Origin: JACDBZ01 sp038233215
GTDB lineage: Bacteria; Chloroflexota; Limnocylindria; QHBO01
Assembly (NCBI GenBank): GCA_038233215.1
Contig: JBBSML010000014.1
Span: 1-64,000 of the forward strand
DNA: 64,000 nt
Direction of reading: 5' to 3'
A program made the translations under genes and the position numbers. The notes beneath the pieces were generated by a model that was not told where the DNA came from, did no database searches, and worked only from the letters and a program-made list of their open reading frames with translations. This document shows positions 25,015 to 35,268 of this stretch, piece by piece. How positions within the stretch are numbered: position 1 is the stretch's first letter; each line of letters opens with the position of its first letter.

Positions 25015-25917
25015 GTGATCGACCCCATCGCTTTCGAGTTTGGCCCGCTCCAGCTGCACTGGTACGGGATCATCATCGCCAGTGCGGTGCTCATCTCCGC
25101 GCTCCTCGGTGCCAGGGTTGCCGGATGGGTCGGCGAGAGCGCCGAAGACGGCTGGTCGATGCTCCTGCTGGTCGTCATCACCGGCGTCATCGGCGCCAGG
25201 ATCTACCACGTCATCCACCTCTGGGACTTCTACAGTGCGAACCCCCTCGTCATCCCGCAGATCTGGAACGGCGGCATCGGTATTCCCGGGGCCCTGGCAG
25301 GCGGCGTGGTCGGCATCTTCCTCTACACCCGGTCGAAGGGCATCAACACGGCCCGCTGGCTCGACATCTTTGCGCCGGCCGCGTTGCTGGGCCAGGTCAT
25401 CGGCCGCCTTGGAAACTTCGTCAACCAGGAGCTGTACGGTCCTCCCACCTCACTGTGCGGAGTCGAATTCCCTGCCTGTCTGCCGTTCGGCGTGCACATC
25501 GGGGCAGATCACCGAGCTGGCACTCCGTGGGACGCGGTCACATATCCAGTGGAGACCACCACATTCGTGCCACTCTTCGCTTACGAGATGGCACTCAACG
25601 TTGTCGGACTGGTGGTCCTGCTGTTCGCCATCCGTCGCTTCGGGCCGCGCCTGTTTGCCGGCGACGCAGCCCTGATGTACATCATGTGGTACGGCGCGGC
25701 TCGCACGCTGCTGGAAACCTATCGCGTCAACAACTGGACCATCCTCGGCGTGCCCACCGCGATGTGGGTCGGCATCATCGGCTTCGTTCTTGCCGCAGCC
25801 TGGCTGATCTACCGACACCGCCGTGGCTGGGGCTCGCCGATGATCAAGCCGGCCCAGGAACGCCGGGCCGATGCGTCACCTGCACCGCAGCCTCATCCGG
25901 AGGCGACTCCTGGCTGA
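25015..25917 (+). CDS. lgt: prolipoprotein diacylglyceryl transferase
   Basis: A 300-residue integral membrane enzyme that moves diacylglycerol from phosphatidylglycerol to the lipobox cysteine of prolipoproteins. The Lgt signature GRLGNFVNQELYGPPTS is intact (about residue 140), as are the N-terminal LHWYGIIIASAV and the GGIGIPGALAGG loop. About seven membrane segments. A lipoprotein substrate candidate, the GDSL protein at 40651, is in this window. GTG start. Its 3-prime end overlaps the next gene by up to 47 bases. Confidence 0.96.
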   Translation: MIDPIAFEFGPLQLHWYGIIIASAVLISALLGARVAGWVGESAEDGWSMLLLVVITGVIGARIYHVIHLWDFYSANPLVIPQIWNGGIGIPGALAGGVVGIFLYTRSKGINTARWLDIFAPAALLGQVIGRLGNFVNQELYGPPTSLCGVEFPACLPFGVHIGADHRAGTPWDAVTYPVETTTFVPLFAYEMALNVVGLVVLLFAIRRFGPRLFAGDAALMYIMWYGAARTLLETYRVNNWTILGVPTAMWVGIIGFVLAAAWLIYRHRRGWGSPMIKPAQERRADASPAPQPHPEATPG

Positions 25918-26971
25918 GCTCCCGCGCGGGATCCTCCCCGATGTGACCGCCGCCGTGGGCAACACACCGCTGGTCGCGCTTGACCGCCTGGGAGCCGATG
26001 TCCGGCCGCGGCTGGTGGCAAAGCTCGAGCACATGAATCCGGGTGGCTCGGTCAAGGACCGGATCGCGCTGCCCATGATCGAGGCCGCCGAGCAAGCAGG
26101 CCTCCTGAAGCCGGGCGGCGTGATCGTCGAGCCGACGAGCGGGAACACCGGGGTCGGGCTTGCACAGGCGGCCGCGGTAAAGGGCTATCGCTGCATCTTC
26201 GTCATGGCCGACAAGCAGTCCGAGGAGAAGCGTGCGCTGCTTCGCGCGTACGGCGCGATCGTTATCGTGTGCCCGAGCGACGTGGACCCCGGTGACGAGC
26301 GGTCGTACTACAGGGTCTCCGATCGCCTGGCTCGCGAAACGCCGGGCGCGTGGAAGCCGGACCAGTACTCGAATCCCGCCAACCCTGACGCGCACTACGC
26401 GACCACCGGTGCAGAGATATGGGAGGCGACCGAGGGTCGTATCACGCACCTCGTCGTGGCTCTTGGGACCGGCGGGACTATTTCCGGCGCCGGTCGCTAC
26501 CTGAAGGAACGGAATCGGGGCATCGTGATCGTCGGCGCCGACCCGGAGGGCTCGGTCTACTCGGGAGACACGCCGCGGCCGTATCTCACCGAGGGAATCG
26601 GCGAGGACTTCTGGCCGGATACCTATGACGCGGACGTCTGCGACGTCGTCGTCCGTGTGTCGGACCGCGACTCTATGCTCACCGCGCGTGCCGCCACCAG
26701 GCGCGAGGGCATCCTCATGGGCGAGTCGTGCGGGACCGCGCTCTGGGCCGCGCTCCAGGTCGCCCGCGATCTCGATGATCCGCAAGGGCTCCTCGTCGTC
26801 CTGTTGCCGGATTCCGGCAGAAACTATGCTGGAAAGCTGTATTCGGACGATTGGCTGCGGGAGCGCGGACTGCTCGGGGCGCAGGAAGAGGTTACGGACT
26901 ACGACTGGCGCTCGACCCGCGCGGGTGTCGTCCTTTGCGGCACAGCGATTCCTCGCGCCGAGCGTTCATGA
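25871..26971 (+). CDS. cystathionine beta-synthase-like PLP enzyme, no CBS regulatory domains
   Basis: A PLP enzyme of the CBS/cysteine synthase fold, up to 366 residues. The PLP Lys is in MNPGGSVKDRIAL (about 48), the substrate loop in EPTSGNTGVGLA, and the phosphate loop in ALGTGGTISGAG. The GSVYSG and YLTEGIGEDFWP strings fit cystathionine beta-synthase better than CysK. CBS of actinobacteria carries a C-terminal pair of CBS domains; here the protein ends soon after the catalytic core. The ATG at 25871 lies inside lgt; a GTG at 25942 would remove overlap but leaves almost no residues before GNTPL. A gamma-lyase at 29921 would complete reverse transsulfuration. Confidence 0.85.
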   Translation: MRHLHRSLIRRRLLAELPRGILPDVTAAVGNTPLVALDRLGADVRPRLVAKLEHMNPGGSVKDRIALPMIEAAEQAGLLKPGGVIVEPTSGNTGVGLAQAAAVKGYRCIFVMADKQSEEKRALLRAYGAIVIVCPSDVDPGDERSYYRVSDRLARETPGAWKPDQYSNPANPDAHYATTGAEIWEATEGRITHLVVALGTGGTISGAGRYLKERNRGIVIVGADPEGSVYSGDTPRPYLTEGIGEDFWPDTYDADVCDVVVRVSDRDSMLTARAATRREGILMGESCGTALWAALQVARDLDDPQGLLVVLLPDSGRNYAGKLYSDDWLRERGLLGAQEEVTDYDWRSTRAGVVLCGTAIPRAERS

Positions 26972-27056
26972 GCACACATGGCCTGATCAGCGGTCTCTTC
27001 TCGGCCGAGTGATTCGGAGCGGGCACAATTGGCATCGGTTCAGCCCGCCGAGAAGG

Positions 27057-27248
27057 TCAGCCGTCGGAAGGTGCCTCGGGTGAACGGTCGCCGCCCTCGT
27101 CCTCCGCCTCCGCCATCGTATCTCCCTCGGGGTTGGCGACCGTCGGTCCCGAGTCGTTGTAGAGGCCGCCGGTCTCAGAGGCGGATCCGCCGTACGTGGA
27201 TTCGTCGATTGGCGGGTTGTCCGGTTGGTTGCGCTCGATATCGGTCAT
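27057..27248 (-). CDS. small acidic disordered protein
   Basis: A 63-residue frame from the ATG at 27248, beginning MTDIERNQPDNPPIDESTYGG and rich in Asp, Glu, Gly, Ser and Pro, with no hydrophobic core. It is opposite in direction to both neighbours and fills most of the gap between the CBS-like gene and mmsA. No ribosome-binding site is evident. Composition is protein-like in this frame only, which is the main argument. Function unknown; it could be spurious. Confidence 0.45.
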   Translation of the reverse strand: MTDIERNQPDNPPIDESTYGGSASETGGLYNDSGPTVANPEGDTMAEAEDEGGDRSPEAPSDG

Positions 27249-27349
27249 AGGGGACGTGTCCGCAGGAGCCGTGCCGTCTGACGCATCGGTACATGGAGAG
27301 TATCGTTGCTGCCTTACTTGATCACCGAGTCGCACGAATGAGGAGCGTC

Positions 27350-28888
<1,539 letters not shown>

Positions 28889-29323
28889 GGCCTGCTGTCG
28901 GGCGTCCGTGGCGGTTCGAATCTGCTCGACCATCGCGTGAAGAGTGGCCAGTCGATCGCTTCCGAGCAACTCCGCAAGCTCCGCCTCGAGAGCGGCAATC
29001 GCATCCACGGCTGCCGCGACGGCGGCTCGCCCGCGGGCGGTGAGCACGATGAGCTTCGCGCGCCGATCTGTCGGGTCGGGCCGTCGCTTCACGTATTCGA
29101 GCCGCTCGAGGTCATCCACCAGCTCGCCAAGCGCTTGGGGCGTGATATTGGCCCGCCGTGCGAGCGTCGACAGGCGCGTTCCGCCATCGACGTCGATGTG
29201 TGCGAACACGGACGAGTGCGCCGGCCGTTGGGGGAAGCCGGCCGCCACGACACCATCCACGATCCGACGACCAAGTGACAGGTACGCAAGGCCGATCAGG
29301 GCGGTCGTATTGGCCGGAGGGGC

Positions 29324-29352
29324 TTGACGCCCGTCCGGGGTCGCATTATCTT
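29324..29352 (+). promoter_or_regulatory. sigma70-type promoter toward the 29456 gene
   Basis: TTGACG at 29324-29329 and TATCTT at 29347-29352 are spaced by exactly 17 bases. Transcription would start near 29359 and read toward the small membrane protein at 29456, whose ATG has a GGAGG site. The -10 element and start region lie under the MarR-type operator. Confidence 0.6.
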
Positions 29353-29374
29353 CAGGCATCCTGAAGGTCAGGAT
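29351..29374. promoter_or_regulatory. overlapping palindromes, probable MarR operator
   Basis: Two nested perfect inverted repeats share a half-site: TTCAGG-CAT-CCTGAA (29351-29365) and ATCCTGA-AGG-TCAGGAT (29358-29374). TCAGG/CCTGA half-sites therefore recur every 8 bases. They cover the start codon of the MarR gene, its likely TATCCT -10 element on the minus strand, and the start region of the divergent promoter. One bound regulator could shut both directions. Confidence 0.65.
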
Positions 29375-29455
29375 ACATGAGTAACGTCGGGAGCGGACCA
29401 ATGGCGTCGCGGTCGCCGCCGGTCAACATCAATCCCTGAGCATCCGGAGGCCTCA

Positions 29456-29884
29456 ATGGCTCAGCACATCTCCCGCTCGATCCATCACGTGGTCGCATGG
29501 CTTCTCGTGGCCGGGCTCGCGGTGCAGGTCTTCCTCGCTGGCCTGGGAGTATTCGCGGGCGCGTCCAACTTCGCCACCCACCGAGACACCGGGTATCTCC
29601 TCCAGGTCCTGCCGTTCCTGCTCCTCATGACGGCGGCCGTCGGCCGCCCTGGGCGACGCCAGGTCATCCTCGCCGCCGTCATATTCGGGCTGTTCTTCGT
29701 GCAATCGGTTCTCCTGCTGTTCCGCGATTCCACGCCAGCGGTCACTGCCCTCCACCCGGTGAATGGGTTCATCATCACGTTCCTCGCCGTTCAGGTGGCG
29801 CGGGAGGCATGGGGTCGCTGGCGAGCGGCCAATGCCGCGCCATCGGTGACCGCGCCACTCGCATCGGGGTCGCCGGGTTCGTGA
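29456..29884 (+). CDS. small four-helix membrane protein
   Basis: A 142-residue protein with four hydrophobic segments (VVAWLLVAGLAVQVFLAGLG; LLQVLPFLLLMTAA; VILAAVIFGLFFVQSVLLLF; FIITFLAVQVA) and a short disordered C-terminus. The His near the first helix (SIHH) and RDTGYLL recall small haem-associated or DUF-type membrane proteins, but no family is certain. ATG has a GGAGG site 6 bases upstream. It is divergent from the MarR gene and shares its operator, so it is the likely MarR target. Confidence 0.75.
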   Translation: MAQHISRSIHHVVAWLLVAGLAVQVFLAGLGVFAGASNFATHRDTGYLLQVLPFLLLMTAAVGRPGRRQVILAAVIFGLFFVQSVLLLFRDSTPAVTALHPVNGFIITFLAVQVAREAWGRWRAANAAPSVTAPLASGSPGS

Positions 29885-29920
29885 GGGTCAGCCGGCCATC
29901 GGTGGCAGAATGGCCGGCAC

Positions 29921-31075
29921 ATGACTGACCGATTCGAGACGCTGGCTGTCCACGCCGGCGCGGAGCCCGACCCGCACACCGGCGCCGTGGTGCCGGGAAT
30001 CCAGATGAGCACGACATTCAAGCAGGACGGCGTCGGCGGCCTGCGCTCCGGCTTCGAGTACGGGCGCAGCGGCAATCCAACGCGGTTGGCGCTGGAAGAG
30101 GCGATCGCCGAGCTCGAGGGTGCCACGCACGGCCTTGCCTATGCTTCGGGCCTGGCGGCGACGCAGAACATCTTCTACCTGCTGGAGCCGGGCGACCATC
30201 TCCTCATGAGCGACGACGTGTATGGCGGCAGCTGGCGACTGGCCGATAAGGTGTGGCGCCGCTACGGCATCGAGACCGATACGCTCGACCTCCGAGACCT
30301 CGACGCCGTCGCGGCCGCGCTGGCCGGCGAGCACCCGGTACGGATGGTGTGGATCGAGACGCCCTCGAACCCCATGCTCAAGGTCATCGACATCAGCGCC
30401 GTGGCGAGGATCGCCGCGGTCGCGGGCGCGACCACCGTGGTTGACAACACGTTCGCCACGCCGTACATCCAGCGTCCGCTCGACCTCGGCGCGGATCTGG
30501 TCCTGCATTCGGCCACGAAGTACCTCGGCGGCCACTCGGACGTCATTGGAGGCCTGATCACCACACGTTCGGATGACCTGGCAGGCAAGCTTCGATTCCA
30601 TCAGAACGCCGCTGGTGCGGTTCCGAGCCCATTCGACTGCTTTCTCATCATGCGCGGCATGCGGACGTTGGCCGTGCGGATGGACCGCGCATCAGCCAAC
30701 GCAGTGGTGCTCGCGCGTTGGCTATCGGAGCGTCCGGAGGTCGAGCGCGTTCACTATCCCGGGCTTCCCGATCATCCCGCCGCCGAGCTGGTCGCGCGTC
30801 AGATGCGGGTGCCCGGTGCGATGCTCAGCTTCGAGCTCCGTGACGGCGAGATGCGAGCACGGCGCTTTGCGGCCGGCACGCGACTGTTCACCCTGGCCGA
30901 GTCGCTCGGCGCGGTGGAGTCGCTCATCGAGCTGCCGGCACCAATGACGCATGCATCGGTGGCCGATTCGCCGCTGGCCGTGCCGGCCAACCTGGTTCGC
31001 CTCAGCGTCGGCATCGAAGCGGTCGAAGACCTGCGCGCCGATCTGGAGGCGGCGTTCACCGCATCGGCTTCATGA
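29921..31075 (+). CDS. cystathionine gamma-lyase/synthase-type PLP enzyme
   Basis: A 384-residue member of the Cys/Met metabolism PLP family. The PLP Lys is in LHSATKYLGGHSDVIGG (about 202). Other signatures are YGRSGNPTRLALEEAIAELEG, ASGLAATQNIFYLL and the C-terminal RLSVGIEAVEDL. With the CBS-like enzyme at 25871 it could complete conversion of homocysteine to cysteine; gamma-synthase activity cannot be excluded from sequence. The frame ends overlapping the next gene by 4 bases (ATGA). No Shine-Dalgarno site is obvious. Confidence 0.92.
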   Translation: MTDRFETLAVHAGAEPDPHTGAVVPGIQMSTTFKQDGVGGLRSGFEYGRSGNPTRLALEEAIAELEGATHGLAYASGLAATQNIFYLLEPGDHLLMSDDVYGGSWRLADKVWRRYGIETDTLDLRDLDAVAAALAGEHPVRMVWIETPSNPMLKVIDISAVARIAAVAGATTVVDNTFATPYIQRPLDLGADLVLHSATKYLGGHSDVIGGLITTRSDDLAGKLRFHQNAAGAVPSPFDCFLIMRGMRTLAVRMDRASANAVVLARWLSERPEVERVHYPGLPDHPAAELVARQMRVPGAMLSFELRDGEMRARRFAAGTRLFTLAESLGAVESLIELPAPMTHASVADSPLAVPANLVRLSVGIEAVEDLRADLEAAFTASAS

Positions 31076-31602
31076 CGCAGGAACCCGATCGCCAGGGCGG
31101 TCCGACGGAAGTCGTCGAATCTGCCAGTGGGGAGATGATCGAGCGACTCTCGGGTCCGACCGCCACGCTTCTGCTCGTCTGGCTGATCGGTATCGGGGCC
31201 CTTTCGACGCTGCTCGCAGCGTGGGCGTACGTCTGGATCGTGACGGGTCAGCGGCTCGGCGTCGGGGCGTTGTTCAGTGGGTTCGGCCTGTATACCTCGC
31301 TGGCGGGCGCAGCTGGTCCGTGCGTCCTCTGGCTTGCCGGGCGAGCGCAGGGACACACCTTCGGCTGGTTCCTTGGAACGGCCGTGAAGATCGCCCTGGT
31401 GATGGTGGCGATCGTCCTCGCCGTCATCCTCCTTGCGACACTGGTGATGGCCGGTGCCCTGCCCGGGCCTGGAGCGCTCGTGGCGGCCGGCCTGATGGCG
31501 TTGACGGCCATCGCGCTGGCGGTCGTCTGGGCGCTCGCCACGTGGTCCGCGGACCGATGGATCGCTCGCGCCCGGGTGACCGAGGACTCAGGACGGGGCT
31601 GA
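31072..31602 (+). CDS. hypothetical membrane protein
   Basis: A 176-residue protein with about four membrane segments after a 20-residue polar N-terminus: LLLVWLIGIGALSTLLAAWA, FGLYTSLAGAAGPCVLWLA, VKIALVMVAIVLAVILLATL and LVAAGLMALTAIALAVVWAL. Begins by ATGA overlap with the gamma-lyase gene, so it is co-translated with it. No recognised family; not obviously a transporter. Its 3-prime end contains one arm of the hairpin shared with the convergent hydrolase gene. Confidence 0.75.
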   Translation: MTQEPDRQGGPTEVVESASGEMIERLSGPTATLLLVWLIGIGALSTLLAAWAYVWIVTGQRLGVGALFSGFGLYTSLAGAAGPCVLWLAGRAQGHTFGWFLGTAVKIALVMVAIVLAVILLATLVMAGALPGPGALVAAGLMALTAIALAVVWALATWSADRWIARARVTEDSGRG

Positions 31603-31606
31603 GTCC
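31584..31606. terminator. hairpin between convergent genes
   Basis: GGACTCAG (31584-31591), a 7-base loop and CTGAGTCC (31599-31606) form a perfect 8-bp stem between the stops of the membrane-protein gene and the MBL gene. No T tract follows on either strand, so termination is plausible but unproven. Confidence 0.4.
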
Positions 31607-31607
31607 G

Positions 31608-32375
31608 TCAGATCTCGTATGCCTTCGACGGCTCGGCGATCTCGACTTCGGAACCGAACGTCGCAGCCGCATCCGTGCGAGCCCAGGTCGCGTCATCGCC
31701 ATTGACCGGGAGGTGAGTCAGGACCAGGCGACGAGTCTCACCATCTCGGGCCACAGCGCCCGCTTCGGCGGGCGTGAGATGACCGCGAGGCTCGGGCGGC
31801 TGCGCGTCCTCGTCGAGCGACCGGAGCGTTGCCTCGCTGAGGAGCAGATCGGCATCATCCGCAAGGTCGGTAAGTCCGCTGCAGGGAGCCGTATCCGCCG
31901 TATAGGCGAGCCGCCGCCCATCTGCCTCGATGCGAAACCCCCAGCACGGGATGTAGTGCTGCGTCTCGCGCGGCGTGACCGTCAGGGAGCCGAATCCGAC
32001 CGGCGAAATGCCGTCGTGCTCGCTGAGCTGGAACGCGTCCTCGAAGTGCTTCGCGCCGCCGACGCCCTTGGCGAGGTCGAGGAGCTGATCGGCTGATCCC
32101 GGTGGAAGGACGACGCGCAGCCGTTCGTCGGCCGATAGCCGCCGCCATGGGTACACATAGCGGAGCGTGACCAGGTCGAGCATGTGATCGGCGTGCATGT
32201 GGCTGATGATCACGGCGTCCAGCTCGTCGGGGTGGTGTCGGCGCAGGAGCTGAGCGACGACGCCGGGGCCGATGTCGAACAGGAGCCGGGAGCCACCGCC
32301 TTCGATGAGGTAGCCGGCACATGCCTCTCCGGGATTCGGACGAGCCGGTGATCGGCCCAGCACGGTAAGACGCAT
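31608..32375 (-). CDS. MBL-fold metal-dependent hydrolase
   Basis: A 255-residue metallo-beta-lactamase-fold protein of the RNase Z/phosphodiesterase-like group. The metal motif is SHMHADHMLDL (H-x-H-x-D-H), with a further Asp in AYTADTAPCSG and His in RLVLTHLPV. The usual His in the middle appears as RETQHYIPCWGF. It may cleave a phosphodiester or cyclic nucleotide; substrate unknown. I chose the ATG at 32375, 8 bases after the citrate synthase stop; a longer frame runs into that gene. Third gene of the mdh operon. Confidence 0.88.
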   Translation of the reverse strand: MRLTVLGRSPARPNPGEACAGYLIEGGGSRLLFDIGPGVVAQLLRRHHPDELDAVIISHMHADHMLDLVTLRYVYPWRRLSADERLRVVLPPGSADQLLDLAKGVGGAKHFEDAFQLSEHDGISPVGFGSLTVTPRETQHYIPCWGFRIEADGRRLAYTADTAPCSGLTDLADDADLLLSEATLRSLDEDAQPPEPRGHLTPAEAGAVARDGETRRLVLTHLPVNGDDATWARTDAAATFGSEVEIAEPSKAYEI

Positions 32376-32383
32376 CGGGTCAG

Positions 32384-33688
32384 TCAGCGCTGTTCGATCG
32401 CAACATAGTCGCGCGCCGCCGGCCCGATATATACCTGGCGCGGGCGACCGATGCGTGACTCGTCCGAAGTCAACATTTCCCGCCACTGCGCGATCCAGCC
32501 CGGCAGGCGACCGATGGCGAAGCAATTGGTGAACATGTTCTTCGGAAAGCCGATGGCGCGGTAGATCAGCCCCGAATAGAAGTCGACGTTGGGATAGAGC
32601 TTGCGGCTGATGAAGAACTCGTCCGCCAGGGCAACCTCTTCGAGTTGCCTTGCGACTTCCAGGAGCCGATCGTCGGCGCCCGTCGCCGTCAGGACTCGCT
32701 CCGCAGCGCGCTGAATGATCTTCGCGCGCGGGTCAAAGTTCTTGTACACCCGATGCCCGAAGCCGGCCAGGCGAAACGGATCCTCGGGATCCTTCGCCTT
32801 GTCGACCCACTTCTGCACGCCGCCGTCGTCCGCAACGATCTGCTCCAGGGTCGTGATCACCGCCTCGTTGGCGCCGCCATGCAGTGGACCCCACAGGGCG
32901 GAGATGCCGGCACTGATCGATGCATACAGGTTGGCATGCGTGCTGCCCACCATGCGCACGGTGGAGGTTGAGGCGTTCTGCTCGTGATCCGCGTGCAGGA
33001 TGAGGAGCAGGTCAAGCGCCTCCGCCACCTTCGGGTCGACCTCGTAGTCCTCAGAAGGTACGGCGAACATCATGTGCAGCAGGTTGGCCGAGTAGCCGAG
33101 ATCGTTGCGGGGGTAGACGTAGGGCTGGCCGATCGCCTTCTTGAACGACCACGCGGCGAGGGTCGGCAGCTTGGCGATGAGCCGGTTGATGGTGACCTCG
33201 ACCGCATCGGCCTCGAAGATGTTCTGGCTGTCGGGATAGAACGTGCTCATGCCCACCGTGCCCGAAGCAAGGACCGCCATCGGGTGCGCGTCTGCCGGGA
33301 ACGAGTCGAAGAAGTGACGCATCTCCTCGCGGATGAGGGTGTGGTGCGTCACGTCCGCCGTAAAGCTCTCGAGCTGGTCGCGCGTCGGAAGATCGCCCCA
33401 GATCAGCAGGTACGCGACCTCGAGGAACGTTGAATGTTCGGCGAGCTGCTCGATCGGATAGCCGCGGTAGCGCAGGATCCCCTTCTCTCCGTCGAGATAG
33501 GTGATTTCGCTCGAGCACGCCCCCGTGTTGCCGTACCCCGGATCGAGGGTAATGAGCCCGGTGTCCCCGCGCAGGGTGGTGATGTCGATGGCACTGTCGC
33601 CGTCGGTCCCGTCGACGATCGGAAGCTCGAGCTCACGATCGCCGATGCGCAGCGAGGCGCCGACCCGGGTCGCGGTGTCCGTGTTCAA
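32384..33688 (-). CDS. gltA: citrate synthase
   Basis: A 434-residue hexameric-type (type II) citrate synthase. Catalytic residues: His in HGGANEAV (about 275), His in GFGHRVYKNFDPR (about 316) and Asp in NVDFYSGL (about 370). The N-terminal beta strand domain (ELPIVDGTDGDSAID) is typical of this type. It condenses oxaloacetate with acetyl-CoA. The start is a TTG at 33688 that overlaps the malate dehydrogenase stop by 4 bases (TTGA). An upstream open frame to 34285 belongs to the antisense of no gene and is an artefact. Confidence 0.95.
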   Translation of the reverse strand: MNTDTATRVGASLRIGDRELELPIVDGTDGDSAIDITTLRGDTGLITLDPGYGNTGACSSEITYLDGEKGILRYRGYPIEQLAEHSTFLEVAYLLIWGDLPTRDQLESFTADVTHHTLIREEMRHFFDSFPADAHPMAVLASGTVGMSTFYPDSQNIFEADAVEVTINRLIAKLPTLAAWSFKKAIGQPYVYPRNDLGYSANLLHMMFAVPSEDYEVDPKVAEALDLLLILHADHEQNASTSTVRMVGSTHANLYASISAGISALWGPLHGGANEAVITTLEQIVADDGGVQKWVDKAKDPEDPFRLAGFGHRVYKNFDPRAKIIQRAAERVLTATGADDRLLEVARQLEEVALADEFFISRKLYPNVDFYSGLIYRAIGFPKNMFTNCFAIGRLPGWIAQWREMLTSDESRIGRPRQVYIGPAARDYVAIEQR

Positions 33689-34683
33689 GCCAGGAGCTCC
33701 TCGACCGCAGCGCGTTCTTCGAGCAGTTCGTTGGTGGTGGCCTCGATCATCGAGCGGGCGAACTCGTCGTGGTCGATGGACTGGACGATCCCCACGCCGA
33801 CCTCGACTGTCCCGCCGACGAGTGGGTAGCCGAACACCAGTCCCTCCGGAACTCCGTACCCGCCCTCGGCCGGTGCCGGGATGGCCGCCGAGAAGATGTG
33901 ACCCTCGTTGCCAACGATGTTCGTCACCGTGTCGATGACCGCGTTCGCAGCGCTGGCTGCCGAGCTCTGGCCGCGCGCCTTGATGATCGCCGCGCCACGC
34001 TGCTGGACGCTGGAGATGAACTCGCCACGCAGCCAGTCCTCGTCGTCGATGACCTCGGGCGCGGGCCGGCCGCCGATCGTGGCGTGCCACGCGTCCGGGA
34101 ACTGTGTCGACGAGTGGTTGCCCCAGATGACGAGGTCCCGGACCTCGCTCACCGCCACGCCGGCCTTTGCCGCCAGTTGAGATCGGCCGCGGTTCTCGTC
34201 GAGCATGGTCATGGCGAACCATCGGTCCTTCGGCATGCCGTAACGGTTTGCTGCAGTTGAGCCGATGAGCGCGTTGGTGTTGCACGGGTTGCCGACCACC
34301 AGCACACGGCAGTCTTCCGCCGCGTTCTGCGCGATCGACTCGCCCTGGCCGGTGAAGATGCCGCCGTTGATGCTCAGCAGATCCCCGCGCTCCATCCCTT
34401 CCCTGCGCGGGACCGCGCCGACCAGGAGCGACCAGTTGGCGCCGCTGAAGGCTTCATCGGTCTCTGCGGTGCAGACCACGCGGTCGAGGAGCGGAAACGC
34501 GCAGTCGGCGAGCTCCATCCGCACGCCCTCGAGGGCGGGCAGGGCGGCCTCGAGCTCGAGCAGCCGGAGCTGTACCGGTGTGTCGGGTCCGAACATCTGA
34601 CCTGCGGCGATTCGAAAGAGGAGCGCATAGCCGATCTGGCCGGCGGCACCGGTGACGGCCACCGTGACGGGGGATGCGGGCAT
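33685..34683 (-). CDS. mdh: malate dehydrogenase, cytosolic (type 2) form
   Basis: A 332-residue NAD-dependent malate dehydrogenase. The Rossmann motif is TGAAGQIGYALL at the N-terminus. The substrate Arg residues lie in AVPRREGMERG, and the catalytic His in IWGNHSSTQFPD. The AGQIGY and WGNHSSTQ forms mark the eukaryotic-cytosol-like MDH found in many high-GC bacteria. A CAGGAGA ribosome-binding site is 4 bases before the ATG, and a TACACT hexamer at 34714-34719 (minus strand) may be the -10. Head of the mdh-gltA-MBL operon: it makes the oxaloacetate that citrate synthase uses. Confidence 0.96.
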   Translation of the reverse strand: MPASPVTVAVTGAAGQIGYALLFRIAAGQMFGPDTPVQLRLLELEAALPALEGVRMELADCAFPLLDRVVCTAETDEAFSGANWSLLVGAVPRREGMERGDLLSINGGIFTGQGESIAQNAAEDCRVLVVGNPCNTNALIGSTAANRYGMPKDRWFAMTMLDENRGRSQLAAKAGVAVSEVRDLVIWGNHSSTQFPDAWHATIGGRPAPEVIDDEDWLRGEFISSVQQRGAAIIKARGQSSAASAANAVIDTVTNIVGNEGHIFSAAIPAPAEGGYGVPEGLVFGYPLVGGTVEVGVGIVQSIDHDEFARSMIEATTNELLEERAAVEELLA

Positions 34684-34727
34684 TGGTCTCCTGTTTTGTC
34701 CTGGGTCGGCGTGAGTGTAGCGCAGCC

Positions 34728-35255
34728 TCAGGGCTCGTCCGGCCGTGGGTCGCCGAGACGGCCGGCCGCCCAGTCGGCGATGGCCGATGCCATGGAAGCG
34801 AAGGCGATGTGCGGCAGCCAGTCGCCGATCGCCGAGCGCGCCACCCAGGCATGCTCGCTTGATTCCGAGTCGATCTGTACCGTCGGATCATCGTTCGTCG
34901 CATGAGCGCGATAGACCGCCGTCACCGCGTTGGCGGCCGCAGAGTGATAGACGCCGGTCAGCGTGACCAGGTGAACCTCGATACCCGACTCTTCGAGTGT
35001 CTCGCGTCGCGCCGCGACTTCGAACGACTCGCCCGGGTCCAGATAGCCGGCCGGTAGATCCCAGGCGCCAAAGCCGGGTTCGACGGCCCTGCGGAGGAGA
35101 AGAATTGATGGGTCGGGTCCATTGGGCTCACGCTCGAGGAGCACCGCGGCAGCTGGCTTCGGGTTGGCGTACCACCGCCAACCGCATCGCGCACAGACGA
35201 GCGGTTGTTCAGTGGCGGTCGCGCAATGCGGACAGGCGAGGACCGGGCGGCTCAC
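34728..35255 (-). CDS. Nudix hydrolase with N-terminal zinc ribbon
   Basis: A 175-residue protein. CPHC and CARC at about residues 8 and 22 form a zinc ribbon, as in NADH pyrophosphatase-like and related Nudix proteins. The Nudix box is complete: G-x5-E-x7-RETLEESGI starting at GYLDPGE. It hydrolyses a nucleoside diphosphate-X compound, possibly NADH or ADP-ribose. The start GTG at 35255 is preceded by TACGCT at 7 bases, which lies at the end of arsC. Same strand as mdh, 44 bases upstream of it. Confidence 0.9.
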   Translation of the reverse strand: MSRPVLACPHCATATEQPLVCARCGWRWYANPKPAAAVLLEREPNGPDPSILLLRRAVEPGFGAWDLPAGYLDPGESFEVAARRETLEESGIEVHLVTLTGVYHSAAANAVTAVYRAHATNDDPTVQIDSESSEHAWVARSAIGDWLPHIAFASMASAIADWAAGRLGDPRPDEP

Positions 35256-35268
35256 AGCGGCCAGCGTA

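Noticed and set aside
28900..28930. GGTTCGAATC string resembling a tRNA T-loop
   Set aside because: No acceptor, D or anticodon stems can be built around it; it lies in the 3-prime end of the MarR gene. No tRNA was found anywhere in the window.
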